Assembly: GCF_003977755.1 (NCBI RefSeq)
Contig: NZ_RQWN01000003.1
Location: 620,001-684,000, forward strand
DNA from: Haloterrigena salifodinae
GTDB taxonomy: Archaea; Halobacteriota; Halobacteria; Halobacteriales; Natrialbaceae
Direction of reading: 5' to 3'
Length of the DNA: 64,000 nt
Position 1 is the first letter of the stretch, and each line of letters begins with the position of its first letter. The translations under genes were made by a program, and so were the position numbers. Shown one piece after another: positions 1 to 7,997 of this stretch. The notes below the pieces were generated by a model. That model did no database searches and was not told where the DNA came from. It worked only from the letters and a program-made list of their open reading frames with translations.

Positions 1-2877
1 TGGCCGTGGCTCCAGGACCTGATCGACGGCACCTACTACGACGACGCGGCCGACGAAGGGGACGGCGAGGACGACGCCGACGAGGATGAGGCCGCTGACG
101 ACGAGAGCGAGGGCGAGGACCCCGCGGACGGCGACGACGCCGACGAACCGCAGGGTCCCCCGCGCGTCGACGAGTCCACGAAGTTCCTCCGGGACCTGAT
201 CGCCGGCCGCCCCGTCTTCTCACACCCCTGCGCGGAAGGCGGGTTCCGACTGCGCTACGGTCGCGCACGCAATCACGGGTTCGCGACCGCCGGTGTCCAC
301 CCCGCCGCGATGCACCTCGTCGACGACTTCCTCGCGACCGGCACCCAGATCAAGACCGAGCGCCCCGGCAAGGCGGCGGGGGTCGTCCCCGTCGACTCCA
401 TCGAGGGGCCGACGGTCAAACTGGCCAACGGCGACGTCCGCCGGATCGACGACCCCGAGGACGCCCTCGAGATCAGAAACGGCGTCGAGAAGATTCTGGA
501 CCTGGGCGAGTACCTGGTCAACTACGGCGAGTTCGTCGAGAACAACCACCCGCTCGCGCCCGCCTCCTACACCTACGAGTGGTGGGTCCAGGACTTAGCG
601 GCCGCCGGCGCCGACGTGCAAGCCCTCGAGGACGACCCGCGGATCGATCTCGAGTTCCCCGACCCCGAGGAGGCAGTGGAGTGGGCCATCGAGTACGACG
701 CGCCGCTCCATCCCGAGTACACCTACCTCTGGCACGACATCTCCGTCGACGCCTTCTGCGACCTCGCGGCGGCGGTCGCCGACGGCCGGATCGAGCAGGA
801 CGGCGACGGCAGCGTGAACGGAAACGGGGACGACAGCATCCTCGTCCTCGAGCACGACAACGCCGTGGCCGACGCCCTCGAGACGATCGTCATCGAGCAC
901 CGCCAGCGCGACGGCGAGGACCGCATCGAAGTCGACGACTGGCGGCCGTTCGCCCGCACCGTCGGCTACGAACCGCGGCGGGCCGTCGCCGACGGCGCGG
1001 CGCTCGAACCCGACGTCGACCCGGACGAGCGAGCGGAGGAAGCGGAACCCAGCATCGAACTCGAGCGCACCTGGAGCGACGAGGACCTCTCCGACCGCGC
1101 CCGCAACTGGGGCCGCGAGGACGAACCCGACGGCGCCAACGCCATCGAGGCGGTCAACGAGGTCGCCCCCTTCCAGGTTCGGGAACGCGCCCCCACGCGG
1201 ATCGGCAACCGAATGGGACGCCCGGAGAAATCCGAGAGCCGCGACCTCAGCCCGCCCGTGCACACGCTGTTCCCGATCGGCGAGGCCGGCGGCGCACAGC
1301 GCAATGTCGCCGACGCCGCTAAACACGCCGAGACGATGTCCGACACCCCCGGCGTCGTCGAACTCCAGGTCGGCCGCCAGCGCTGTCCCGACTGTGCGAC
1401 GGAGACGTTCAAGAACCGCTGTCCGGAGTGCGACGCGCGGACCGAACCCGACTACCGCTGTCCCGACTGCGACGAGTCCCTCGAGCCCGACGACGCCGGC
1501 CGCGTGGAGTGCGACCGCTGTGAGCGCGAAGGCACCTGCGTCGAGGTCCGCGAGATCGACGTCAACGACGAGTTCCGCTCGGCCCTCGAGTCGGTCGGCG
1601 AACGCGAGAACGCCTTCGAGATCCTGAAAGGCGTCAAGGGGCTGTCCTCGACGAACAAGATCCCCGAACCCATCGAGAAGGGGATCCTGCGCGCGAAACA
1701 CGACGTCTCGGCGTTCAAGGACGGCACCGTCCGCTACGACATGACCGACCTCCCGGTCACGTCCGTCCGCGCCAGCGAACTCGATATCGACGTCGGCCAG
1801 CTGCAGGCGCTTGGCTACGAGGAGGATATCCACGGCGAGCCGCTGACCCACGAGGACCAGCTCGTGGAGCTGAAGGTCCAGGACATCGTCCTCTCGAACG
1901 GCGCCGCCGAGCACATGCTGCAAACGGCCGACTTTATCGACGACCTGCTGGAGCAGTACTACGGCCTCGAGCCGTTCTACGAGTTCGAGGATCGGCAGGA
2001 ACTGGTCGGAGAGCTGGTGTTCGGGATGGCTCCTCACACGAGCGCGGCAACTGTCGGGAGAGTTATCGGCTTCACGAGCGCGGCAGTCGGATACGCTCAT
2101 CCGTACTTCCACGCCGCGAAGCGGCGCAACTGCGACGGTGACGAGGACTGCGTGATGCTCCTCCTCGACGGACTTCTCAACTTCAGCAAGTCTTTCCTGC
2201 CCGACCAGCGCGGGGGGAAGATGGACGCCCCCCTCGTCATGTCCTCCCGCATCGATCCCTCCGAAATTGACGACGAGGCCCACAACATGGATGTCGTCTC
2301 GCAGTACCCCCGCGAGTTCTTCCTCGCGACCCGCGAGCAGGCCGACCCGGAGGACGTCGACGTCGAAATCGCCGAGGACACCCTGGGCACCGACACCGAG
2401 TATACCGGTTTCGAGCACACCCACGACACCACCGACATCGCGATGGGGCCCGACCTCTCGGCGTACAAGACGCTGGGCTCGATGATGGACAAGATGGACG
2501 CCCAGCTCGAGCTCTCGCGGAAACTCGAGGCCGTCGACGAGACCGACGTCGCCGAGCGGGTCATCGAATACCACTTCCTGCCGGACCTGATCGGGAACCT
2601 GCGAGCCTTCTCCCGACAGGAGACTCGCTGTCTCGACTGCGGCGAGAAGTTCCGTCGGATGCCCCTGACCGGCGACTGTCGCGAATGCGGCGGCCGCGTC
2701 AACCTCACCGTCCACAAGGGCTCCGTGAACAAGTACATGCAGACCGCGATTCAGGTCGCCGACGAGTACGATTGTCGCGACTACACGAAACAGCGGCTCG
2801 AAGTGCTCGAGCGCTCGCTCGAGAGCATCTTCGAGAACGACAAGAACAAGCAGAGCGGGATTGAAGATTTCATGTAG
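1..2877 (+). CDS. polC: DNA polymerase D large subunit (DP2), 3' part
   Basis: The reading frame is open from base 1, so the gene begins outside the window. DP2 is the catalytic subunit of archaeal replicative polymerase D. Visible hallmarks are HPCAEGGFRLRYGR near bases 226-270, CxxC zinc ribbons around 1384-1530 (CPDC, CPEC, CPDC, CDRC), the invariant RRNCDGDED block at about 2122-2148, and a C-terminal zinc ribbon (CLDCGEKF...CREC). An acidic low-complexity stretch at about 37-165 is a haloarchaeal insertion. The NCDGDED block, a classic intein insertion site, is uninterrupted here, so this copy has no intein there. Codon use between about 2030 and 2200 is unlike the rest of the gene (see findings). 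A structured non-coding element begins right after the TAG stop. Confidence 0.97.
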   Translation, partial: WPWLQDLIDGTYYDDAADEGDGEDDADEDEAADDESEGEDPADGDDADEPQGPPRVDESTKFLRDLIAGRPVFSHPCAEGGFRLRYGRARNHGFATAGVHPAAMHLVDDFLATGTQIKTERPGKAAGVVPVDSIEGPTVKLANGDVRRIDDPEDALEIRNGVEKILDLGEYLVNYGEFVENNHPLAPASYTYEWWVQDLAAAGADVQALEDDPRIDLEFPDPEEAVEWAIEYDAPLHPEYTYLWHDISVDAFCDLAAAVADGRIEQDGDGSVNGNGDDSILVLEHDNAVADALETIVIEHRQRDGEDRIEVDDWRPFARTVGYEPRRAVADGAALEPDVDPDERAEEAEPSIELERTWSDEDLSDRARNWGREDEPDGANAIEAVNEVAPFQVRERAPTRIGNRMGRPEKSESRDLSPPVHTLFPIGEAGGAQRNVADAAKHAETMSDTPGVVELQVGRQRCPDCATETFKNRCPECDARTEPDYRCPDCDESLEPDDAGRVECDRCEREGTCVEVREIDVNDEFRSALESVGERENAFEILKGVKGLSSTNKIPEPIEKGILRAKHDVSAFKDGTVRYDMTDLPVTSVRASELDIDVGQLQALGYEEDIHGEPLTHEDQLVELKVQDIVLSNGAAEHMLQTADFIDDLLEQYYGLEPFYEFEDRQELVGELVFGMAPHTSAATVGRVIGFTSAAVGYAHPYFHAAKRRNCDGDEDCVMLLLDGLLNFSKSFLPDQRGGKMDAPLVMSSRIDPSEIDDEAHNMDVVSQYPREFFLATREQADPEDVDVEIAEDTLGTDTEYTGFEHTHDTTDIAMGPDLSAYKTLGSMMDKMDAQLELSRKLEAVDETDVAERVIEYHFLPDLIGNLRAFSRQETRCLDCGEKFRRMPLTGDCRECGGRVNLTVHKGSVNKYMQTAIQVADEYDCRDYTKQRLEVLERSLESIFENDKNKQSGIEDFM

Positions 2878-3120
2878 CCCAAACTTTTGCTCTGCGTGCG
2901 GTCGCGGAGCGACCGCACTCGGCAAAACTTTGATGAAAAGCATTCCTCCCTCCCCTGGCTCGCGGCGATGCCGCTCGCCTCAACGCGGCGCGTAGCGCCG
3001 CGCTTTCCGGGTCGGTCGTCGGCCCGCTCGAGAGCGCCTGCGGCGCTCTCTCGCGGTCGGTGTCGGTGAATCGCCTGCCCTTCCCCGAGTCGTGGACTCC
3101 TCACGTTGTTCGGAGTCCAC
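2878..3120 (+). repeat. structured GC-rich repeat element, copy A, downstream of polC
   Basis: Non-coding stretch starting directly after the polC stop. It holds CTTTTGCTCTGCG, a 10-bp-arm hairpin (2896-2905 with 2909-2918), then TCGGCAAAACTTTGATGAAA, AAGCATTCCTCCCTCCC, and three more hairpins: arms 2984-2991/2995-3002, 3030-3038/3042-3050 and 3092-3100/3112-3120. The first part matches a second copy downstream of the thermosome gene (about 35750-35960, opposite strand) in the sequence flanking a different inner segment. It may be a 3' UTR or termination structure, or a small palindromic mobile element. Confidence 0.75.
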
Positions 3121-3153
3121 TCCCGGCCAACGGTAGTGAGTCGAAGGAACCGA

Positions 3154-4062
3154 TTAATCGCCGACTCGAGTAACCCCGGGCATCTCGGCCGGCGGATACT
3201 CGGGCGTCGGCGCACAGCGGCGGTCCGGGAGCCAGTTCAGGAGACTCTCGTTGAACCGCTCGGGGCGCTCTCGAGGCGCCCAGTGGCCGCAGTTCTCGAT
3301 GACGTCGAGTTTGGCGTCCGGAATGCGGTCCGCGGCCCGCACCGACCACTCGAGGGGCACCAGCGGATCGTCCTCGCCGTGGCTCAGCAGCGTCGGGACG
3401 GACAGCGACTCGAGGTCGTCGACGAAGTTCGTCGCGACGCGGCCGTCGTAGGAGAGTTCGTTCCCCTGAAACTCCGTGAACGCCTGGATCGAGCCCGGTT
3501 CCATCAGCTTCGCCCGGGCATCCTCGACGAACCCGTCGGAGAGGGCGCTGGAATCGGCGACGAGGCTATCGAGAACCAGTCTGACGCTATCGGTGGTAGC
3601 TCCGGCGGCGATCTTGCCGAACTCCGTCATTCCGGGAACCCGCGACAACAGCTTCCACGGGAGGGCGTTGGGCAGTCGTCCGCCCAGGCCGTAGCTGTCC
3701 ACGAGCGCCAGTCGCTCGATCCGGTCGGGTCGCTCGAGGGCGTAGCCGAGCGCCGCGCCCCCGCCCATCGAGATCCCGACCAGCGAGACCCGCTCGTAGG
3801 GGAGCGACTCGAGAAATCCGTCGAGGACGTCGACGTAGGTTTCGATCGTGTGGGTGACCGAGCCGGTACTGCGGCCGTACCCTGGCCAGTCGATCGCGTA
3901 GACGCGGTAGTCCTCGGAGAGGGCGTCGATGGCGTGGCGCCACGAGACCGTCGCGTCGTCGATCCCGGCGCCGTGACAGAGGACGACTGGGGGGCCGCTC
4001 GTCCCCGCGCGCCGGTAGGCGATCCGACAGTCACCGACGGTCGTAACGCCGGTCCCCGTCAT
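3154..4062 (-). CDS. alpha/beta hydrolase
   Basis: A 302-residue alpha/beta-hydrolase-fold enzyme. Features in order are an oxyanion-type HGAG loop at about residue 29, the nucleophile elbow GISMGG near residue 96 (Ser), a late acidic residue in HGEDDPLVP near 232, and the catalytic His in NCGHWAPRERPE near 260. The lid region is short. No signal peptide or membrane segment is visible, so it is probably cytosolic. Close relatives include meta-cleavage-product hydrolases and esterases; the substrate cannot be told from sequence. It is a single gene, transcribed towards polC across the hairpin block, with no evident operon partner. Confidence 0.88.
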   Translation of the reverse strand: MTGTGVTTVGDCRIAYRRAGTSGPPVVLCHGAGIDDATVSWRHAIDALSEDYRVYAIDWPGYGRSTGSVTHTIETYVDVLDGFLESLPYERVSLVGISMGGGAALGYALERPDRIERLALVDSYGLGGRLPNALPWKLLSRVPGMTEFGKIAAGATTDSVRLVLDSLVADSSALSDGFVEDARAKLMEPGSIQAFTEFQGNELSYDGRVATNFVDDLESLSVPTLLSHGEDDPLVPLEWSVRAADRIPDAKLDVIENCGHWAPRERPERFNESLLNWLPDRRCAPTPEYPPAEMPGVTRVGD

Positions 4063-4513
4063 ACTCTCCTCACCCTCGCGCTATCGTCGGCATGGCTTGT
4101 AGACGAGACGACGGTCAGACAGCGATCGAACTGATGACCGAACGCGGACGTCTGAAGCAACACGTCCGCCGAAGGTGCTCGACTGTTGTCCACCTTTTCC
4201 CTTGCAACGGTCAGTACCGCTCGGCCCCCCCCGCCGTCGGTACCGCACCGGCCGACCGATCGCCGACCGCCGGGCAGCTTTGGTGTGTGGTGGGTTACCA
4301 TACATCGGCTATCTATACGGGGGATGTATATTGTTTTCTATTACTGGGGGAATTACCTTCCATTGATTCCGTTTTCTCGCGTCTGGTTTACAGTTCCAGA
4401 TCGTCGTCCGTGCTGCTCGTCGAGCGGCTGTTCTCGGTCGGTACCGGCCCTCGAGTGGCCGCTTGCATAATGCGCGCTGTGACTTTATTCGCGTTGCCGA
4501 CGTCCGTTCGCCC
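4063..4513. other. 451-bp intergenic region
   Basis: Divergent space between the hydrolase and the first zinc-ribbon gene. GC falls around 4290-4390, with T-rich stretches. A TATA-like CATAAT at 4466-4471 and a second AT-rich stretch (GACTTTATTCG, about 4480-4490) lie upstream of the ATG at 4514. No convincing ORF, tRNA or repeat was seen. Confidence 0.5.
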
Positions 4514-4852
4514 ATGGTCGAAACTGGGGAAACTCCGGCGAAAGAAGGCGAGGAAGACGCCGTCGAGGAGGTTCTGGACCTCAACCTCGGGCAGGTCGTC
4601 TACGATGAGGACGGAAACAAACTCGGAAAGGTTCGAGGCTTCGAGCGGAGCGGTTTCTTCGTCACCACGCGCGAGGGCGCCGAGGCGCTGAGCGTCGAAC
4701 ACGCCCGCTCGGGCCATGAGTTCGGCGAGGCCGAACTGATGTGGCGCTGTATGGAGTGTGGCGAAATGGGCGACATCGACACGGGACTTCCCGACGAGTG
4801 CCCGAACTGCGGCACCGAGCGGGAGAACCTGATGTACTGGACCGAGGACTGA
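4514..4852 (+). CDS. PRC-barrel-like plus C-terminal zinc-ribbon protein, paralogue 1
   Basis: A 112-residue protein. The N-terminal half (about 22-75) resembles a small beta-barrel domain with the phrase QVVYDEDGNKLGKVRGFERSGFFV, and the C-terminal part is a rubredoxin-like zinc ribbon with CMEC and CPNC knuckles ending in MYWTED. This matches a haloarchaeal family I associate with DUF7130; the number is from memory. The function is unknown; RNA, DNA or protein binding through the ribbon is conceivable. The ATG at 4514 was chosen over the upstream ATG at 4463 because the family begins here and the upstream extension looks non-coding. A close paralogue follows 86 bp downstream in the same direction. 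Confidence 0.82.
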   Translation: MVETGETPAKEGEEDAVEEVLDLNLGQVVYDEDGNKLGKVRGFERSGFFVTTREGAEALSVEHARSGHEFGEAELMWRCMECGEMGDIDTGLPDECPNCGTERENLMYWTED

Positions 4853-4938
4853 ACTGCGCCAGGCCGTCCGCGGCCTATTCCATATCGCGTATTAGGGTTT
4901 ATCGCCTCGCACGACGTAGCTGTAGGCGGTGAGACGCC

Positions 4939-5232
4939 ATGGCCGAAAAACAGCCGCGACTGGGGTTCGGAACGACGGTTTACACCGAGGACGGCGAGAC
5001 GATCGGACGGATCCGCGGATTTGACGAGGACGGACTCTATGTCACCCTGCGTGACGGAATCGAAGGGATGAGCGTCGAACACGTCCGCTCGGGACAGCAG
5101 TTCGGCGAGGCCGAACTGATGTGGCGCTGCTGGGAGTGCGGCGAAATGGGCCGACTCGACCGCGACATCCCCGACGAGTGCCCGTCCTGTGGCACCGAGC
5201 GAGAGAACCTCTACTACTGGACCGAGGACTGA
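4939..5232 (+). CDS. PRC-barrel-like plus C-terminal zinc-ribbon protein, paralogue 2
   Basis: A 97-residue paralogue of the preceding gene. The segment FGEAELMWRC is identical in both, as are ECGEMG and the C-terminal TERENL..YWTED. Here the knuckles are CWEC and CPSC. It lacks the 20-residue acidic N-terminal extension of paralogue 1. The arrangement indicates tandem duplication with divergence at the N-terminus. An AT-rich stretch with TATTAGGGTTTAT at about 4889-4901 lies roughly 40 bp upstream, so it may have its own promoter. Function unknown. Confidence 0.84.
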   Translation: MAEKQPRLGFGTTVYTEDGETIGRIRGFDEDGLYVTLRDGIEGMSVEHVRSGQQFGEAELMWRCWECGEMGRLDRDIPDECPSCGTERENLYYWTED

Positions 5233-5283
5233 GCGGGCCCGCAGACGGCAACCGTTTTCAGCCCGCTCGTTCCACCTCGAGCC

Positions 5284-6192
5284 ATGGAGATCGTCGTCTT
5301 CGGGGCCGGAAGCCTCGGCAGTCTCGTCGGCGGGCTGCTCGCCCGCGAGCACGACGTGACGCTCGTCGCCCGAGAGACCAACGCTCGGGCCGTCCGCGAG
5401 TCGGGATTGACTCTCGAGGGAGAGGCGGCGGGCTTCCCGTGCAACGTGTCTCCAGCGGCGACGACCGACGAAACGGGGCTCGAGGCGGACTTGGCCGTCG
5501 TGACGGTCAAATCGTTCGACACCGCAGCCGCCGCCGACGCGCTCGCGACGGGTTCGTTCGACGTTGTCTGCTCCCTGCAAAACGGCATGGGAAACGAGGA
5601 GACGCTCGCCGCGCGGCTCGAGGCCCCGATACTCGCGGCAACGGCGACCTACGGCGCGATTTTGCGCGAACCGGGCGTCGTAGCGTGTACCGGTGTCGGC
5701 GAGGTCGTACTGGGGGCTCGAGACGGCGGCCCCGCGGCCGCCGCGGATCGAGCGGGCGAGGCGTTCACGGCCGCGGGGATCGAGACGACCGTCGCCGACG
5801 ACATGCCCCGTCGCCTCTGGGAGAAACTCGCCGTCAACGCCGGTATCAACCCCGTCACGGCACTGTCCCGGACCGAAAACGGGGCCATCCTCGAGGCCGA
5901 CGCGATTGACCTGTCCCGCGCCGCCGCCCGCGAGACGGCGCGGGTCGCACGGGCCTGCGACGTCGGGCTCTCGAACCGCGAGGCGCTCGCCGCACTCGAG
6001 TCTGTCGCGAGCGAGACGGCCGCGAACACGTCCTCGATGCACCAGGACGTCCGCGCCGAGCGGCACACCGAGATCGACGCCATCAACGGCTACGTGGTCG
6101 ACCGGGCGGCCGAGCGGGGCCTCGAGGTGCCGACGAACCGGGTCCTGACGTCGCTGGTCAGGACGTGGGAACGAGAACTCGATCTGCGGTGA
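5284..6192 (+). CDS. panE: ketopantoate reductase family protein (2-dehydropantoate 2-reductase)
   Basis: A 302-residue NADP-dependent reductase. The N-terminal Rossmann motif GAGSLGSLVG sits at residues 7-16, followed by TLVARE. The central phrase LQNGMGNEE and the C-terminal KLAVNAGINPVTAL (about 180-193, including the conserved Lys and Asn) are typical of PanE/ApbA. In pantothenate and CoA synthesis this enzyme reduces 2-dehydropantoate to pantoate. Related enzymes act on other 2-keto acids, and no other pantothenate gene is adjacent, so the exact substrate is inferred from family membership. It starts 51 bp after the zinc-ribbon gene. Confidence 0.85.
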   Translation: MEIVVFGAGSLGSLVGGLLAREHDVTLVARETNARAVRESGLTLEGEAAGFPCNVSPAATTDETGLEADLAVVTVKSFDTAAAADALATGSFDVVCSLQNGMGNEETLAARLEAPILAATATYGAILREPGVVACTGVGEVVLGARDGGPAAAADRAGEAFTAAGIETTVADDMPRRLWEKLAVNAGINPVTALSRTENGAILEADAIDLSRAAARETARVARACDVGLSNREALAALESVASETAANTSSMHQDVRAERHTEIDAINGYVVDRAAERGLEVPTNRVLTSLVRTWERELDLR

Positions 6193-6263
6193 CCGCCGTC
6201 GCGGCTACTCGCCTTAAATATCCTTGCATGAAATATATGATCGTGGACCGAAAAGTACGTCGT

Positions 6264-6419
6264 ATGCCTCACGACCAGGACGTCGAAGGCGAGAACGACC
6301 CCGAATCGGCGTCGACCTACGAGTGTCTCGAGTGTGGGACCGTCGTCGAAGCGAACACCCATCCCGGCGTATGTGAGTGCGGCGGCGAGTTTCAGAACCG
6401 GGCGAAGTCGCTCGAGTAG
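6264..6419 (+). CDS. small zinc-ribbon (rubrerythrin-like domain) protein
   Basis: A 51-residue acidic micro-protein with CLEC and CEC knuckles (residues about 19-22 and 37-39) framing a rubredoxin/rubrerythrin-like zinc ribbon and ending in FQNRAKSLE. The ATG at 6264 is preferred because a TATA-like TTAAATA at 6214-6220 predicts transcription starting near 6243, downstream of the other in-frame ATGs. Haloarchaea carry many such small two-CPxCG proteins, some linked genetically to motility or stress phenotypes; the specific role here is unknown. Confidence 0.72.
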   Translation: MPHDQDVEGENDPESASTYECLECGTVVEANTHPGVCECGGEFQNRAKSLE

Positions 6420-6620
6420 CGCCGATCGGGCTCGCTACAGTCTTCGTTTCGCGCCGCCGGAAGTCTCGGTGCGGCATCCGTCTACCGCGGCTCCCACAGC
6501 GGCGCCGCTGAGCGCTCCTCCGACTCCACGGCGGACTCCGGCGAAAGGGAGCCAAACCACCGCCTCTCGGCGAGTGAAATAGCGAAAAACTCGGTTGGAA
6601 CTACGCGGGACGACCGGCGG

Positions 6621-6992
6621 TTAGAACGGTGCTTCCGGCCCTTCGTCGGCGCCGCCGTCGTCGTCGACGGTCTCGCCGGGGAACGATGGGCTCATGCCGT
6701 CGCCACCGCCCATGTCGGCCTCGCCGCCGTCCATCCCGGTGTGGGCGTTGACCGTCTCGATTTCGGGGATCTCCTTGACCATCCGGCTCTTGATCGCCTG
6801 GATCGTCATCGGCGAGATGCCACAGCCGCTGCAGGCGCCGCCGAGGGCGATGCTGACTTCGCCGCTCTCGCGGTCGATGTCCTGAATCGCTGCGCTGCCG
6901 CCGTGCATCTGGATCTGCGGGAAGTTACGGCGGAGGAAGTTCGCGACGCGGTCTTCGAGGTCGTCCCCGTCGTTCTGGGATTCCGTGCTCAT
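6621..6992 (-). CDS. NifU-like iron-sulfur cluster scaffold domain protein
   Basis: A 123-residue protein with a NifU C-terminal (Nfu) domain at about 12-80. It includes the phrase HGGSAAIQDID and the cluster-binding motif CSGCGISPMT (CxxC at about 54-57), which in the family coordinates a 4Fe-4S cluster for transfer to apoproteins. A glycine/aspartate-rich tail (about 90-123) is probably disordered and fits halophilic composition. It is cytosolic and monocistronic as far as can be seen. Confidence 0.88.
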   Translation of the reverse strand: MSTESQNDGDDLEDRVANFLRRNFPQIQMHGGSAAIQDIDRESGEVSIALGGACSGCGISPMTIQAIKSRMVKEIPEIETVNAHTGMDGGEADMGGGDGMSPSFPGETVDDDGGADEGPEAPF

Positions 6993-7095
6993 GACCCACC
7001 CTTGGATGTGGGTGCCCCTAAACCTTCCGTCCTACCCGTTCGGCTGCCGACGCTCGCGACGCCCGAATCGCGGTCCTCGAGTCATCTGGTTCGGA

Positions 7096-7413
7096 TCAGG
7101 CGAACCCGAAAACTCGCTGCAGTTCGGTTTCGATCTCCTCGATGTGGCGCTCGAGGACCTCCTCGAATCGATCCCGCTCGACCAGCACGCCCGTGAGTCG
7201 ATCGTAGGGGTCGTCGGGGAGCTCGATGCGGAACTCGCCGTCGCCCTCGTAGAAGGGTTCGCTCTCGTTTAGCACCTGCTGGTCGATCGCGTGGACCAGC
7301 TCGGAGTCGTACTGGTCGTTCATCCGGTTGAACGCGTTCTTGTACGCCTGCTGGAGCTCCGGGAAGTAGTTGGCGTACTTGTCTTCGAATTTCTCGGGAT
7401 CGAAGTCGGCCAT
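7096..7413 (-). CDS. conserved haloarchaeal protein (DUF5783-like)
   Basis: A 105-residue protein beginning MADFDPEKFEDKYANYFPEL. It is predicted mostly helical, with an amphipathic C-terminal helix (RFEEVLERHIEEIETELQ). It matches a family I associate with DUF5783, found across Halobacteria near housekeeping genes. I know no biochemical function. The ATG at 7413 was chosen over a longer reading frame because the family starts with this sequence and the upstream residues look like read-through of intergenic DNA. Confidence 0.8.
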   Translation of the reverse strand: MADFDPEKFEDKYANYFPELQQAYKNAFNRMNDQYDSELVHAIDQQVLNESEPFYEGDGEFRIELPDDPYDRLTGVLVERDRFEEVLERHIEEIETELQRVFGFA

Positions 7414-7586
7414 ACCCGGAGGGACGGTGACCGGAGACAAAAGTCGGACGATCGGTCGGCCACCGCCGTCTCGCGGTCTCGAGATCGTTCGATAGTGACA
7501 ACGAAATAACACAGTAGAGGATGCGGTATACGAACGATGCGTACGCAAGCCGAACCGACACTCCCGTTCCCGGTTCAGGGAGGGAC

Positions 7587-7979
7587 ATGCCTCCCGATCA
7601 GCCCCCCATCCCACGCGAGGTATTACCACCGGGATGGGGACCCCTCGACTGCTGTGACGACCGGTTCGAATACCGTCACAGCCAGCCCCCGCTCGAACTC
7701 GTCGCGGATTGCACCGCCGCCGATCGTTCGCATCCGGGACTCGGCCTCTGTCGGTGCTGGGAGCTTCGGTACCGGTACTTCCTCACCGACCAGACGATCA
7801 CCGAGGTGATCGGCCGCGTGTCGACCCGCCGGGCCGCCGTCAAAGGCGCCCTCGCGTGTATGGAACGCGTCCACGACACCGTCTCGACGGGCGACGGTCT
7901 CCTCGAGGTTCGGGACGTCCTCGAGAGCGTCCCCCTTCCGGACCTCGTCCCGGACGGCCTCTCGCAGTCGTCGCCGTAG
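7587..7979 (+). CDS. hypothetical protein with cysteine pairs
   Basis: A 130-residue protein. Recognisable features are PLDCCDDRFEYRH near the N-terminus and LCRCWELRYRYF in the middle. The C-terminal half is helical and ends in an acidic or leucine-rich tail. The ATG at 7587 follows a GGAGGGA Shine-Dalgarno-like stretch at 7579-7585; an alternative in-frame ATG lies at 7521. It is convergent with the coiled-coil gene that ends at 7998. I do not recognise the family. Confidence 0.6.
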   Translation: MPPDQPPIPREVLPPGWGPLDCCDDRFEYRHSQPPLELVADCTAADRSHPGLGLCRCWELRYRYFLTDQTITEVIGRVSTRRAAVKGALACMERVHDTVSTGDGLLEVRDVLESVPLPDLVPDGLSQSSP

Positions 7980-7997
7980 TCCGCGCCCGGCGGTCGC

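Noticed and set aside
595-2943. A 782-codon open frame on the minus strand opposite polC
   Set aside because: Antisense shadow of a GC-rich gene; polC is certain in the plus frame, and the minus translation has no family features. The same reasoning rejects other long antisense frames at 23213-24760, 24953-26776, 51076-52764 and 53811-55631.
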